Source: Geosiphon pyriformis (Eukaryota; Glomeromycota; Glomeromycetes; Archaeosporales; Geosiphonaceae). Taken from it: DNA of 64,000 bases. The DNA is taken from NCBI GenBank assembly GCA_016748015.1, contig JAAOMT010000523.1, forward strand, positions 1,182,493 through 1,246,492. The letters are read 5' to 3'. This document shows, one piece after another, positions 50,545 through 62,583 of the stretch. Within the stretch, counting starts at the first letter, position 1. Each line of letters opens with the position of its first letter. The position numbers and the translations under genes are program-made. The notes under the pieces were generated by a model that was not told where the DNA came from, ran no database searches, and saw only the letters and a list, made by a program, of their open reading frames with translations.

Positions 50545-52328
50545 TTAAACATTAATAACCCTTGATAACTTTTGAATACGATTTAATAGAAGATCTCCTT
50601 GCTTTATCGTTTGTTGGTATTGTGCATTTTTGGCATCTGGGCGATTGGTCTCTACAATTCCGTTTACCTTGTCAATAACGCAATTTAATCGTCCGGCTGC
50701 GATGAATTTGGAAACGTCACTGAAAATTTATGGAGAATGATCGTAAGCATTGATTTAGAGTTAAAAACTGGGTAATTTGAGGATAACAAGCTAAACACTT
50801 ACTTGTCAATAAAGTCTTCTGAAACTCCAAAAGCATGAGCCATGTTTTCCATTGTTAAAGATCTATACGACTCTAGTAATTGTGCATATGCGATTATTCG
50901 CATTTCCCGAACATAATATCTTAGATGTGGAAAAATATAACGTGAGGTACGTAGATGGACTCGTTCCACGGCGGCTATCAGATGTTATTAAGTTGCTTGT
51001 CAGGTTTAAAATAAAATCGATAGAAGATTTAATCCTCATGTAAATACCAAGAGATTGAAAAAATTTCGCGTAATCACAATTATAGAGCGAAGTAATGTAA
51101 TCTTCAAGATGAGAAATCTCATGCAAGACTTCCAAGACTTCGGGAGCGTCGATTACCTAAAAAAAATACTCTGGGATATGAAAAGGGATACAGATTTAAA
51201 TAAGATTTTCCATATGCCAACCTTTTTTTTTAAATCAACCCGCTTAAGAGATATTGCCCCAGCGAGTACTGCATATTTCACAAACTCTTTATATTCCATT
51301 AACTCGGTAGACATAAAAGTCGAAAGAGTATCTAGGAATAAGTTCGCTGCTGTCTTGAAGTCTCTAATGGATAGGCGGTAAATTCCCTCATAAACTTTTA
51401 GACGGTTTCGACGATCCCAATCACCGCCTTCTTCAATTAGGCTGATAAAAAATGCTAATTTTAATTTCCATAAAAGAATTTGAAAGGCTCAATAAGAGGA
51501 ACAAACACCATACCTTTTTGCCCTTTCAATATTTCGACTAATAAGGTCGTTGTCATTAAAGAAGAATCCTATTCGAACAAAAGAAAAAATAACATCAATC
51601 CGAGAGCCAAGACCTGCTGTCTTGTCTAAAGCGACCCGATAAGCTGAGAGAGCCTTTTCCTGTGGCCAAATAAAATGAAATCTCCAGCGTTCATCATACA
51701 ACTTCACTTTCAAGCTAATTTCATGGTTTTTTCTCTTTTGAAATGAAATTACACTTTACTTTGTCACCGATTTTTGCAAAAAAATTTGCTTTTTCCAATA
51801 AAGCATCGCTAATATCGGTCTCTCCAAGGTTCTGCTCAGCGTCTTGAAGCTTTTCATCGAGTCTTTGCAAATCTGCTTTATTCCCCTCTTGGTATTTAGA
51901 AAGTAAAGCCTTATCACAAGGTAGTTTGAGTTCTTCAGTCACCAGTTGGTAAAAGGGAGTCATCTCTATTATTATTATACGCAATTCTAATTAGCTTAAT
52001 GAATAACAGACAAAGCGAAATATAAAGGAAAAGGAATAGCAGATTTATTTTTAAAGAAGTACGCTGATATGAATAAGTGCCTTAAGAGTATAATAATTAT
52101 AAAAGGTGTCCAGCTTGAGAAATTTGCAGCCACCGTTAAAATAAATGGAGTAGAATATAAGACGCATCAATGGTTCTTACGACGCTCAAACTTACGGTCT
52201 TTTTCAATCGCTGCAAACAATTTAATCCTGGCCTCCTCATGATGCTCTGCTGCCTTTGAATTGTTGAGAATGAAACGGCAGTGAGCGAGTTCAAGATCGG
52301 GAAGATTGGAAATGGTTTCTGAAGACAT
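50545..52328 (-). CDS. 26S proteasome regulatory subunit Rpn7/PSMD6 (386 aa)
   Basis: Seven exons: 52196-52328, 51760-51965, 51514-51659, 51222-51441, 51048-51156, 50803-50974 and 50545-50719, GT-AG, in phase, 386 residues (human PSMD6 is 389). It starts [20 protein letters not shown]. The TPR-like helices follow ([60 protein letters not shown]), then the PCI domain ([53 protein letters not shown]) and the closing helix [15 protein letters not shown]. Rpn7 is a lid subunit of the 19S particle and clamps Rpn3/Sem1. No oddities. Confidence 0.97.
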
Positions 52329-52569
52329 GTTTTAAAGCACAAAAGGTAATTCAATCGATGTTGCTATTAATTTTTTCCAGAGATCATATGACATCATGAT
52401 AAATGGGTGGTTTCAATCCTTGATCCTGATCCTTATGTTAAATGATTATCCAAGACGCGTTAATAGGATGCATCTATCCCCTAATCCTTGAAAACCTTGT
52501 TCTTTTCCAACATTGCAAAAAAAAATACTTTTTCGTCCCCATTCCCTAAATTTTTCACAAGATTACACA

Positions 52570-53625
52570 ATGCAGTTGCACGGCTTTTCACTTGAAATTT
52601 TAGTAGAAGGAGAATCACTCGACGAATATAGCGAACCTTTCCCCCAAAATGCCGTAAGCAGCGAGATGAATTATCTTTTAAATTTTATTTCTCTACTTTA
52701 AATACGAATTTTCTTCAACTAGTTTTGCATAGAACGCTCATATGTGTGCGAGGACGATGCACAAGCTGCGATAAAAAGGTATTTTGATAATAATCAATGT
52801 AGGGTTTTATGTTCCAGTTGTAAATAGCTTGCATCGTATTAATTTAGAAAAATATCTAGCGACAAAGTTGTATACGCCGCGGTACGAGACCCAAGTGCAC
52901 AATTTAAAGTTCGTGTTTCCTGTGTCCCAAAAAATAGCAACAATTTAATATCGGCAAATGTATATGTTGACGGCAAATATGACTGGACTTATACTGCCTT
53001 AGCAAACTGTAAACCGGTTTCACAAAGTTCCTTCGAAAATGTGGAAGAAGGCATTCAAAAACGAGATTTCAAATTTTCTATGAAACAATGGATTGGAAGT
53101 ACCGGCGTTCAAGCTGGATGCTTTGGAGCTGTATCTGTAGTATTTTTTCGAGCACGACGCGTAGCTGCACGTCGTAAAAGTAATAGTCCCAGAGAAATCC
53201 ATCAAATCAAACAAGGTGGAAGGTGCTTAATAGTTCGATTGTCACTACCAAAGTCACATCGGACACGTGTACACCAGAAAAAACCTCGAAATACAATTCA
53301 TGTTCAAGAAGAAGGGGAACCTTTAGCTGTTCTACATTTGCACTATCGATCGGCTGAATGGCTACGAGTTCATGGGCTCATTGTTCCGAGTGAATTTTCT
53401 GTCAAAGATGTTAATTCTGGGGAACAAAACGAGAATCCAATTATTCGGCAAATAACAGAAAAACAAGTAAGTCTTTCTCGACACTGATTAACAGCTAAAG
53501 AAAATACATTGATATAGCTGAGGTTTTGATATACTTTTTAGGTTTCTGAATTCTCCATTGGTGATTTTGCTACATTTGGCTGGTCAAAATTAATGACCAT
53601 GACTCGAAAGATTTTTGATCGATGA
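52570..53625 (+). CDS. DUF7918-type fungal protein (280 aa)
   Basis: Four exons: 52570-52653, 52723-52778, 52848-53466 and 53542-53625, GT-AG, in phase, 280 residues. It starts MQLHGFSLEILVEGESLDEY. The core is beta-rich: YAAVRDPSAQFKVRVSC, NVYVDGKYDWTYTAL, KRDFKFSMKQWIGSTG and GCFGAVSVVFFRARR, followed by a basic Arg/Lys-rich stretch. This pattern (short N-terminal strands, a central WT motif, then a phenylalanine-rich strand with basic residues) resembles a fungal domain I know as DUF7918, whose function is unknown. The gene starts 241 bases from the divergent Rpn7 start, so the two may share a promoter. Confidence 0.8.
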
Positions 53626-53972
53626 TTCTCTTTTCACGTGACGAAATAAATTTTGATAATTGCCTCGAATATGTTTCACTGAATTCCTTGAGTCGACTCG
53701 CATTATGTCGACTTACATTTCCTTTTTGTGCAACTCAAAATTATATTTTCTTTATATACCATTAAAATACTTGAAAACCATGCGCACTTTGGGAAAATGG
53801 GAATGTACCGAAAATAACTAATAGTAAATCATCAAAATCTCCAGCTCTTTGCAAAATGTCCAAATAATCCCTCCTACCACTTTTTCTAAAACTTGATTTT
53901 CATTTCTCCCCTTTTGAGAGCACTTCTGCATCTTCCGTCACTCAAGATGGTAATTCCATAGTGTGGGCTTGG

Positions 53973-54863
53973 TTACTCCTTCATTTCTTGGATTTGCTCT
54001 TCTTGTTCAGTTGCGTTCGGTTTTTCTTCAACATTGGTAGGTTCAGTGGCATCGACCTCTATCGCGTCGCCGGGTGTTTCCAAGGAAGGGACATCTTCAT
54101 CAGTGTCGTCGGAGTCCATCTGCATTATTATTTGCCGAATAATAAAATTAGTTAAGGTCATTAATCGATGCTAAATAAAATTGAAACTTATGGCATACCC
54201 CGGCTCCTGCATCAGCGCCACCCATCAAGCTCGAGAAATCCATGCCACCAAGGGCATCTGCTGTTGTATCGTTCTCCTCTTCTTCGTCTTCATCTTTCCA
54301 TTTAGAAAAGTCAGTTTTCAAGAAGGGGATTTTACCCTTTACCTTTTGAAGGCGCGGCCAATATGATTGACCATGTTCAGCTTTGTCAAGAACAAGGATT
54401 ATGTTGCGCCCAGTTAGAGAGCGTTTTGATGCCTATATAAATGATGCAAGTTTACGCAATTTACACAATTTTAAAATTCTTTGTCAGCTAAAACTGACTT
54501 AATGGGTAATTTGTACAGAAATATAGTGTTACGCTTAAAAGGCTCCTATTTACCTCAGGCTTGATCTCCTTATAAAGCTCAAGCTCAAAACCGTACAAAT
54601 TTTCCTGGATTCCACCAACAGCTTGGAAAGATATTTTATCTTTGGTTACATCGAGCACAGGATCTTTGATGTCATTTAGGTTTATAGTGACATAAAGTTC
54701 GTCAGTTCTTTGAGCCCAAAGGACTTCAGGGTGTAAAACGCTACATGAAACATGAAAAGCGAGATCAAGATACAAGTTAAAAAATTAGTCCCAACTCCTC
54801 GACTTCAAAAAACCTAAATATATATCGAGGTCAATTTTCCCGTTTAACTCACTCGGAAGGCAT
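53973..54863 (-). CDS. p23/Sba1 Hsp90 co-chaperone (192 aa)
   Basis: Four exons: 54853-54863 (11 nt), 54554-54740, 54199-54432 and 53973-54119, in phase, 192 residues. The CS domain begins MPSDVLHPEVLWAQRTDELY and continues VTINLNDIKDPVLDVTKDKI, YGFELELYKEIKPEASKRSL and LVLDKAEHGQSYWPRLQK, with the hallmark WPRL and DFSKWKDEDEEEEN. The tail is acidic with a Gly/Met-rich segment (ALGGMDFSSLMGGADAGAG) as in fungal p23. It stabilises ATP-bound Hsp90-client complexes. Convergent with the DUF7918 gene and divergent from the IMPACT-ERCC1 gene. Confidence 0.95.
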
Positions 54864-55148
54864 AATTAGACAAGTTGATAGTAAAGTTTTGTTTTAAGAA
54901 CAAATAGGCTGATTAGATCAAAAAATTAGTTTTGTACGTTAGTATAAATAATTACTGACTCCGATGACGTTCATTCGGGAAGGTTCGAGAAATTTGAAAA
55001 AATTTCCATCACAATCTATCATAAAAATTCTCTACTGCTTATAGTTTTGGCTGGCATTAAGAATGACTCCTTTCCTATAAAAATATGCTCGTGTTAGAAA
55101 CCTTTTGCAGATACAATTGGATTTGACAGGTTGACTGTCCTTTTTACC

Positions 55149-56966
55149 ATGACCACTCCTGCTAAGGTTTCTATCACTAGCCAACCATGGACCCCTTCTA
55201 CGAGTCCCAATTTTCTTCATAGCTCGCCCATCAAAGATCGAAAAAGTATGTTTGTAGCTCACGCTACTAGAGTGCAAAATCAAAAAGAGGTGAAAACCTT
55301 CCAGGCCACCATAAAGGCTGAAGAAAGAACTGCTACTCATCATGTATTAGCTTACAGGATAATAACTCAAGAGGGGATTATTTTCGAAGGTTGGATTCAT
55401 AGCAGTACCAGAATTTCCAACCTTATGTGTCTTTGTTTCAAACTCTTGTAATAAACAATTTAAGAATGGAAATCCACTCTGTGTCCCAATTTTCTTTTAT
55501 TGTTTGTCATTATGCTACGTGCTTGAAATTTGAAATTTTCACAAATGGAGAAATGACACAAATCCAAAGTTTTCTATCATCAAAAGGTAAAATTCAGGAA
55601 TGCAAACGATTTCTTTTGCCTATTTAGATAGCGATGATGACGGTGAAACTCATGCAGGAGTACGACTTCTCGAACTCCTCCAGAAACTTGAGGTCAAAAA
55701 TGTTGCTGTCATTGTGACTCGATGGTATGGGGGAATCCTGCTTGGTCCCGTGCGTTTTAACCATATTCTCAAGAGTGCCCGAGAGGTATTGGATAAGGGA
55801 AACTTGGTTAGCGAAGTATCCAATTCGGCTTCCCCAGTGGCTGGTAAAAAACCTGGAGGATACAGTTCAATAATTGTCAATGGAGAGCGTCAGGTATTGC
55901 ATTAGCAGAATTTTAATTAAATTTATTGCTTCAACTCGATTTCATCTATTTACAAAAATTATCTTTCAGAGGGGTAATCCGATTTTACAATTCATTAGAA
56001 ATGTACAGTGGGAATATGATGAGATCGTACCGGATTTCATAATTGGACAGACAACTTGCGCCTTATATTTAAGGTAAGAGTTTGAGGGTCAAATATTATG
56101 TCAATTATCTTAGCCTTATGTAATAATTTGATAAAAATTCCTACACTAATTGCTAAAAGTCTCAAATATCATCGCCTACACCCAGAGTACATTTTCAATC
56201 GTATCCAGCTACTTGTTCATCAATTTTCTTTGAGAGTTCTTTTGGTTGCTGTAGACGTGGTAAGTCAGCCGTTGATTAACCTTATTTGATCAGATATTTT
56301 TGGGCATTTATTTTTTCTACTAAAAATTATCTCTCGGCAGGATAATCATGAAGATCCAATTCGTGAACTAACAAAGATAAGCGTCACTAATAATTTTACA
56401 ATGATACTTGCATGGAGGTGATATTCCGATTTTGACATTATATTAATATATTTGTGAGCTTATAATATTTTTGTATTTTTTTGGGAATTTAGTCATGAGG
56501 AAGCTGCAAGATACATTGAGACATATAAGGCCTATGAGCACCGGCCCCCATCTTTGATAATGGAAAAAGTGGAAAGTGACTATCATGCAAAGGTAATTTC
56601 TCTTGAATCATTGATTTTTCATTATAAATGCATGAAATTTCTTTAATTCTCATTATAATACTACTTTTCCAACATAAATCACTTCAGTTGACTCATTGTC
56701 TCACCCAAATACGATCACTTAATAAAACTGATGTCTTGACTCTTGCTTCTAACTTTGGAGTAAGCCAACTTTGTGACTTGATCTCAATATACTCAAGCTG
56801 ATCTCTTAAATCTCTATAGTCACTTCAGAATATAATATCTGCACCTACAGAAGATTTATCTATGTGCCCTGGGTTTGGTGACCAAAAAATAAGGCGTTTG
56901 CAAGAAACGTTTACACAAAATTTCTCATATTCCAAGGCAAAAAAAAAGCAACGCGAAGATGAATAA
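55149..56966 (+). CDS. IMPACT/UPF0029-ERCC1 (Rad10) fusion protein (368 aa)
   Basis: Eight exons: 55149-55389, 55628-55893, 55970-56073, 56160-56259, 56341-56417, 56493-56592, 56688-56759 and 56820-56966, all GT-AG, in phase, 368 residues. Residues ~35-125 are an IMPACT domain: [47 protein letters not shown] and [20 protein letters not shown]. Residues ~155-368 are ERCC1: [77 protein letters not shown] and a helix-hairpin-helix end ([30 protein letters not shown]). Exon 2 holds both the end of IMPACT and the start of ERCC1 without a stop or intron. ERCC1 pairs with XPF to cut DNA 5' of lesions; IMPACT/Yih1 normally restrains Gcn2 through an RWD domain, absent here. Each half is recognised with confidence; the meaning of the join is open. 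Confidence 0.92.
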
Positions 56967-58163
56967 TGGATCGGTACTAAAAATCTCTATATATATTTGT
57001 TGTTATTTTGGTAATTTACCAAATTCTTTTACTCGTCATTTTACAATAATTAGCTTTTTATGGGCCGAAATAATTAAAAGAACTATGGTAAAATGGATTC
57101 AAAATATCCATATATCAAAAATCAAAAAATATTTTGATTTATTTTCTTTAAACTATTAAACAAACAAATATTATAAAGCACAAATGTAAAAATAATAAAT
57201 CATTAAAAATTATAGTGTTATAAACATTATCAAACAATATAATTATTACAATATGACCATAAAAATAGGCATTAAAATAAACATGACTTACGTGCTTTTT
57301 ACAAGTGACCAGACATGAGCCCAGTCAAAAGGCTAAATTATGTTGAAGCTATGGAAGCAAACTTATCCAGTATATTTATGTTATGTATATTTGTTGCTTC
57401 ATTTTTACTTGCATTATTTTGACAAACTATTCATTGTTAACATGTTAAACTTAGTTTCAAAAATCGAAGCTCTTTTTTTGGAAGGCTCTCTTGATGCTAT
57501 ATGTTCTGTTACTGTTATTTATCTAACAAAAAAGAAATAGCTTTACAACCACTACTTCTTGTTAAAGACCTAGCAAAATATGTAATGAATTCCTCATTAA
57601 CAAAAATAACTAATTTCGAATGAAGGATAAAAGTGTGTTTGTATACTACTAATTAAGGACGCTGGCCAGGAAAATTTCTTTACAATGTTGAGAGTTTCTA
57701 ACCATATGCAAAAATACTCTATTGTTTGTTAAAACTGATGTGTATGTGCAAATATGGGGTTTTTTAATTTTTGTCGCCACAAATCTAATTTATCGCATTT
57801 GCTGTAGATAGAAGTTGAATATAAAAGTGTTGTAGGATTGGGCGCTATAATAGTAATTGTTTTTTTACCAGTTTTATATTTTTTAAAATAATTATTTATT
57901 AAAGACACAACAAATAGTATTTTAGCATCTTTTTTAATTAAATAATAATATTGTTTACTTTAAAAAATTGAATATTTGGATTGAGAATAATTAGACTATT
58001 ATGTAATATATTCTAAATATAGCAAATGAATTTTTTTATATTAATAACATTTCTATAAACAATAACAAAACAGTGGCTATTCTCATTAACAAAAGAGTTG
58101 AAAATTTCTATTGCAAAAAAAAGGAATCTTTTAAGTATTTGAGCATTTTTTTTTTACAGATAA
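56967..58163. other. AT-rich intergenic stretch
   Basis: No gene is supported. Small ORFs at 56959-57159 and 57340-57540 are hydrophobic and T-rich with no motif. Poly-T runs near 58,148 and 58,165 precede LINE3. Confidence 0.5.
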
Positions 58164-58301
58164 TTTTTTTTTTTTTTATTATGTTTTACGAGTGCAGCCC
58201 AACCACTATTCAATACACAGAGACAAACTAAGTGTCACTAATTAAACATGGCTCACGCACTTACTACATGTGACTGATCACTCGGACCAAACAAGACAAC
58301 A

Positions 58302-60261
58302 CTATACACTTATAAAGACCCTAGTACTATTGCATACACCAGAATATAGAAGACAAGCTCTATAAAACCCAAAGCTAACAGCAAAAGACTCAGAAACATC
58401 TAACAAACAAACCATTCCAGAAGACAGACTGTTAGGTAGAAGGCTATACAAACTGAGTACTACCCCTGTATCACAGACCATACCACACCTTTTCCTATTA
58501 ACCCTAAGTTTAGCCCTAACCAACCACAGCAGCCTCCTATGTTCCTCAGCTAAGCCATGAATGAAACCAACCACGATCTGCTCAGCCTTCTTTTTGATGC
58601 CAAAACACGAGATTGCCTCTGCCATCCAATCACTAAAGACAAATCCTTTACATAATATTGTGTATACACCCACATTCAGCAAACCAAACAAAAGAGTACA
58701 GACCACAACAGACGAAGAAAAAGAGTTACCAGCTGTTAAAGATTTCCACAGCTTTACACGATCCAGCAAAATTCTTAAATGTACAGCAGCTTCCTCAGGA
58801 CAAGTAAACACATGATCAAGCAATTCAACATCCCCATAAAGCAAACACATAACCCTAGGATAATTCTTGTCATAAAGTCTTTTCCTGACAGCAACTGGCA
58901 GCTTTCTGTGGATCACTTTTATAAGATAAGTGCAAAAATTGGCCATAGTCTTACTAGTGAACCCTGATAGCATATGTGAATTCAGATGCCATACTGCCAC
59001 TGTACATTTCCAGTCCACCTTCCTGATCAGCAATTCATCCAAAATCCCATCACCAGGACCGGCTTTCCATTGAGCCTGACAAAATATCCCGATAAATATC
59101 ATGGACAAAATGACACGCATTGTCTGAAACACATTGACCACCAGCACAAACAAATTTTTCCCGAATTTCCACAGGAAAAACAAGACTTGAGCTAGAAGCA
59201 GCACCTGCAAGAGTGTCAGCTTTATCATTACCAGCATCTCCTAAATGACCTTTAACTTTGGTCCAACTTACAGAAATGTCCTTTTCCTTAATCAAATTAA
59301 AAATATGGTGGCATTCTATCCAACATTTGCTCCTAAAGTCAGGCCAGAACAATTTCAATTCTAAAGCACATGCACTTAGAGCAGCAAGACAATCAGTATG
59401 TATCACTGCTGAATAAGATAAGGGCAAGCACTCTAGGGCCAGAGCTATAGCCTGGAGTTCAGTCATAGTCGAAGAAAGCATCCCATGCACCTCAACACCT
59501 ATTCTCACATCAACATCTGGAAAGTAGGCTGCTGCCCCACCAGAAATCTCCGCAGAGCCCAAATGTTTCAAAGAGCCATCAGTATAGACATTAAATACAC
59601 CCATCCAAGACTTATGTAAATGCTCACGAACATTCGTGAACACATCCAAAAGAGATAAATCCAAACAGCGTAAACTAAGAGATTGGCCAGAAGAACTCCC
59701 AGAGCAATTGGACATATAAGCTAAAGCTCTAACAAACTACAAAGGCACAGGATCTCTGGGGCTCAATTTTTTTCAATGACAAAAAGTCTTCCAACTCATA
59801 ACTGATCCACTTTTGTCTAAAATTCTGTCACCAAAAGCAACACCAAAACATTTCAAAGAAAGAACCATCCCAAAATACAGGAATCCATCCAAGATATGAG
59901 ACATAGGAAAATTACCAGGACCACGGAAAGCACAAGGTAAATTATTATCCAAGGAAAAGTCATTATCCAAAAAGATCTTAACTACACCAGCAAGAAAATT
60001 GTTCACTAGGCTGACCCTAAGCTTAACAAGATATTGCAAAGGATTCAATGGAGCCCAATTCAGCACTTGCAGATCGAGAAAGCAATATTCAAACAGCTGG
60101 CCGAGAATTTCAGGTGCATTAGAAAACCAGACCACAGCTGTGACCTTCCTCTCAGCCTGGACCTGCTCAAATGTTTTTAAACCATAGAGAAATAGGTGAT
60201 GCAAAGCCTCAATAGAAAAATCTCTGGACAAGTTGGCTTTCAATCTAAGCCCCTTATGCAA
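58302..60261 (-). pseudogene. LINE3 thumb, RNase H and C-terminal segment
   Basis: Pieces 59773-60261, 59050-59715 and 58302-59237. RNase H motifs are all present: YTDGSLKHLG, MTELQAIALALE, IHTDCLAALSA, KVKGHLGDAGNDKADTLAG. The C-terminal cysteine segment reads CLLYGDVELLDHVFTC, with the second Cys replaced by Tyr. The end LDVSESFAVSFGFYRACLLY matches the other LINEs. A frame change occurs near 59,100-59,230. Confidence 0.85.
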
Positions 60262-61262
60262 TATAGTGTTCCACTTCTAACACACATTCTTAGACACAAA
60301 GCTAAATTGCATATAATAGCTGATAATAGACTGTAGTATTGAGAAAACCAAATAAAAAAATTGTTTATCTGACACTGCTTTCTTGAGAACCAAATTGGAG
60401 AAAAACTTAACATCTGAATAAGCTTTGGCAATGCTGGACCTGAACAAACCATCCGATGATAAGAAAATGCCAAGATATCTATGAGATTCACTATGTTTAG
60501 CAATTGATATAGGTTGACCACTAATGTGCAAGGAGACATTTGTAACCCTCTGATTGATAGAAATAGCAACAGTTTTGTTGGTGTTAATTGAAATATCATT
60601 AATATCAAAAAATTCACTAGCTATATTCAAGATGTGTTGTGTAGATGCCTGTCCATTCCCCACCCAGATCGTATCATCAACAAAAGCACCAGCAGCAAAA
60701 AAGGATGATCTGCCACCAGTTGACTCCACCCTGCCAGATCTTGTCACAAAATTCGTTTTAATCCTATATCCACATAGGCTCTCTTGCCTTTTAATCTCAC
60801 ACAGCAAAGAGTCATATAATATCCTCCACAAGAGCGGAAAAAAAACCTCATCCTGATCAAGCCCATCAAGAACCTTGTATCTATCAGAAAGGCCAAAATC
60901 AGTTATAACCTTGTTGTATCTGCAAGTGTGAATGCTCCCGAAGAATTCAACAAATCTGTCACATATTTTAACATGTCTTAGGCTGGCTTTCAAATGCTCC
61001 CATCTAACCAAATCATATGCTTTGTGCATGTCCTAAAGAACCAGCCAAATCTTTCTTCCTTTTTCCAGAGCATCTTTGATCACCGAACCAACTGTAAATA
61101 CAAAGAACTGAGTAGAAGTGTCCTTAAGAACTGAAAAGTTGTCACCCTGGAGGACATTACCATCCAAACAGGCAGCTGAGATACAATCAGACAAGATCTT
61201 GGAAAGTATTTTCCTAGCTGTTTCAATAAGTGCTATGGGTCTCGTATTTGTCAAAACATCTT
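60262..61262 (-). pseudogene. LINE3 reverse transcriptase part
   Basis: Open pieces 61033-61254 and 60277-61029 read TNTRPIALIETARKILSKIL, then after a stop near 61032 MHKAYDLVRWEHLKASLRHV (motif A with Trp intact), MLDGLDQDEVFFPLLW-type sequence (here VLDGLDQDEVFFPLLW) and FVDDTIWVGNGQASTQ (motif C, both Asp). A further break lies near 60,276, where WN of the LINE1/LINE2 thumb reads a stop. It is the best internal reference for what the dead LINE1 palm once read. Confidence 0.85.
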
Positions 61263-61329
61263 TCCAATCATAAGTATTTATATAATGTTAGAGTTGCTGG
61301 TATTTTTGTATATTTATTTTTTGTTATAT

Positions 61330-61764
61330 TTTTGGGTTGAAATGTTTTTAAATTTGTCTTATTTGTGACAATTCATCAGCATTTCCGTTGTCTTTTCCCT
61401 TTTTATAATATATTGTAAATGTATATGGTGCTAGTGCTATTTTCTATCTTACATGACGATTGTTTCCAAATTTTTGCTTTTGGATTGAAGTCAATCTTTT
61501 GTGATCAGTATAAACATTAAACTTTTGGCTCAAGTATTCTTTCTATTTAGTAATGGCCCAATAGATAGCTAAGTGTTTTAGTGCTAGAGTTCCATAGTTT
61601 TTTTCTGTTGAACTTAAGCTTCTATTAGTGTAAGCTATTGGATGTTCTCTTCTATCTGGTTTTCTTTGTAATAGTACTGCTTCTAATACTTGACCTGATG
61701 CATCGGTGGTGATGATAAATGGTTTGTTGTGGTCCAAATAAATTAACACTAGAGCTTGAATGAG
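61330..61764 (-). pseudogene. Ty3 RNase H
   Basis: Reads IYLDHNKPFIITTDASGQV, HPIAYTNRSLSSTEKNYGT, then past stops KFNVYTDHKRLTSIQ and YTFTIYYKKGKDNGNADELS. The RNase H residues of Ty3 elements (TDAS, E of TEKNY, YTDH, and the terminal NADxLS) are all visible. TGG-to-stop changes are seen, as in VR-stop-KIAL. The element continues only ~60 bases further. Confidence 0.85.
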
Positions 61765-62583
61765 CTTTCTTCTTAGTGTATTAAAGACTTCTTGCTGGAT
61801 TTCTGTTTATTCATATTTCACATTCTTGTTTTGGAGTTGGTACAATGGCTGAATTAGTTTAGAAAAGTCCTTAATGAAGCAGCAATAGTACCCTGCAAAT
61901 CTCAAAAATGCTCTTAGTTTTGTGAGATTATTTGGTACTGGAAAGTTTTTGACAGCTTCAATCTTGTCTGGATTTGTTTTGATGCTGTCTTTGTTTATGA
62001 CATGTCCCAAAAATTTTAATTCTGTTTTGCCAAAGAAGCATTTATTTGTATTCAACTTCAATCCTGCTCTTCTGAGTCTTTCAAACACTTGCTGTAGATG
62101 ATGAAGATAATCATTGAATGTTTTTGAGAATACATTGGTGTCATCTAAGTATACAATTACTGATTTCCATAATAGTCCTATGTAAACAATTTCCATTAGT
62201 CTTTAGAATATGGCTGGTGCATTTATTCATCTGAATAGCATGACTTCGAATTCAAAATTTCTCTCTCTTGTTGTAAATGCAGTCTTTTTTTTGTCAGCTG
62301 GATCCATGACTACTTGCCAATAACCACTATCTAGATCTAGTGTTGAGAACCATTTGTTTCTACCAAAAACATCAAATAACTCCTAAATCCGTGGAGTTGG
62401 ATAACTGTTTTCATGAGTAACACTGTTGAGTTTTCAATAATTCACACAAAAGTGAATCTTCCCATTTTTCTTCTGGACTAGTACCACTGGTGATAACCAT
62501 GAACTCATTGATGGCTGAATTAGCCTGTTGTCTAACATCCAATTGATTTCTTGACAAATAATCTTATGGCTGGCTAGTGGTAC
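61765..62583 (-). pseudogene. Ty3 reverse transcriptase
   Basis: Fragments give WFSTLDLDSGYWQV (palm motif A), VYLDDTNVFSKTFNDYL (catalytic YxDD form LDD) and GLKLNTNKCFFGKTELKFLG, then LRAFLRFAGYYCCFIKDFSK. In-frame stops at about 62,205 and several points of 62,220-62,580 break the first half. The order and spacing are those of Ty3/gypsy RT. Confidence 0.85.

Larger units (their letters stand above)
58164..61262 (-). mobile_element. LINE3: 5'-truncated LINE, least damaged of the three
   Basis: The 3' half of a LINE of the same family group: RT from motif 'LTNTRPIALIETARKILS' (61254) onward, RNase H and the C-terminal segment, then the 3' UTR and a poly-A tail (T tract 58164-58178). The 5' half (ORF1, endonuclease, RT start) is missing. 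The LINE sequence stops at about 61262, where Ty3-type sequence begins. Catalytic motifs are intact, unlike LINE1. Confidence 0.9.
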
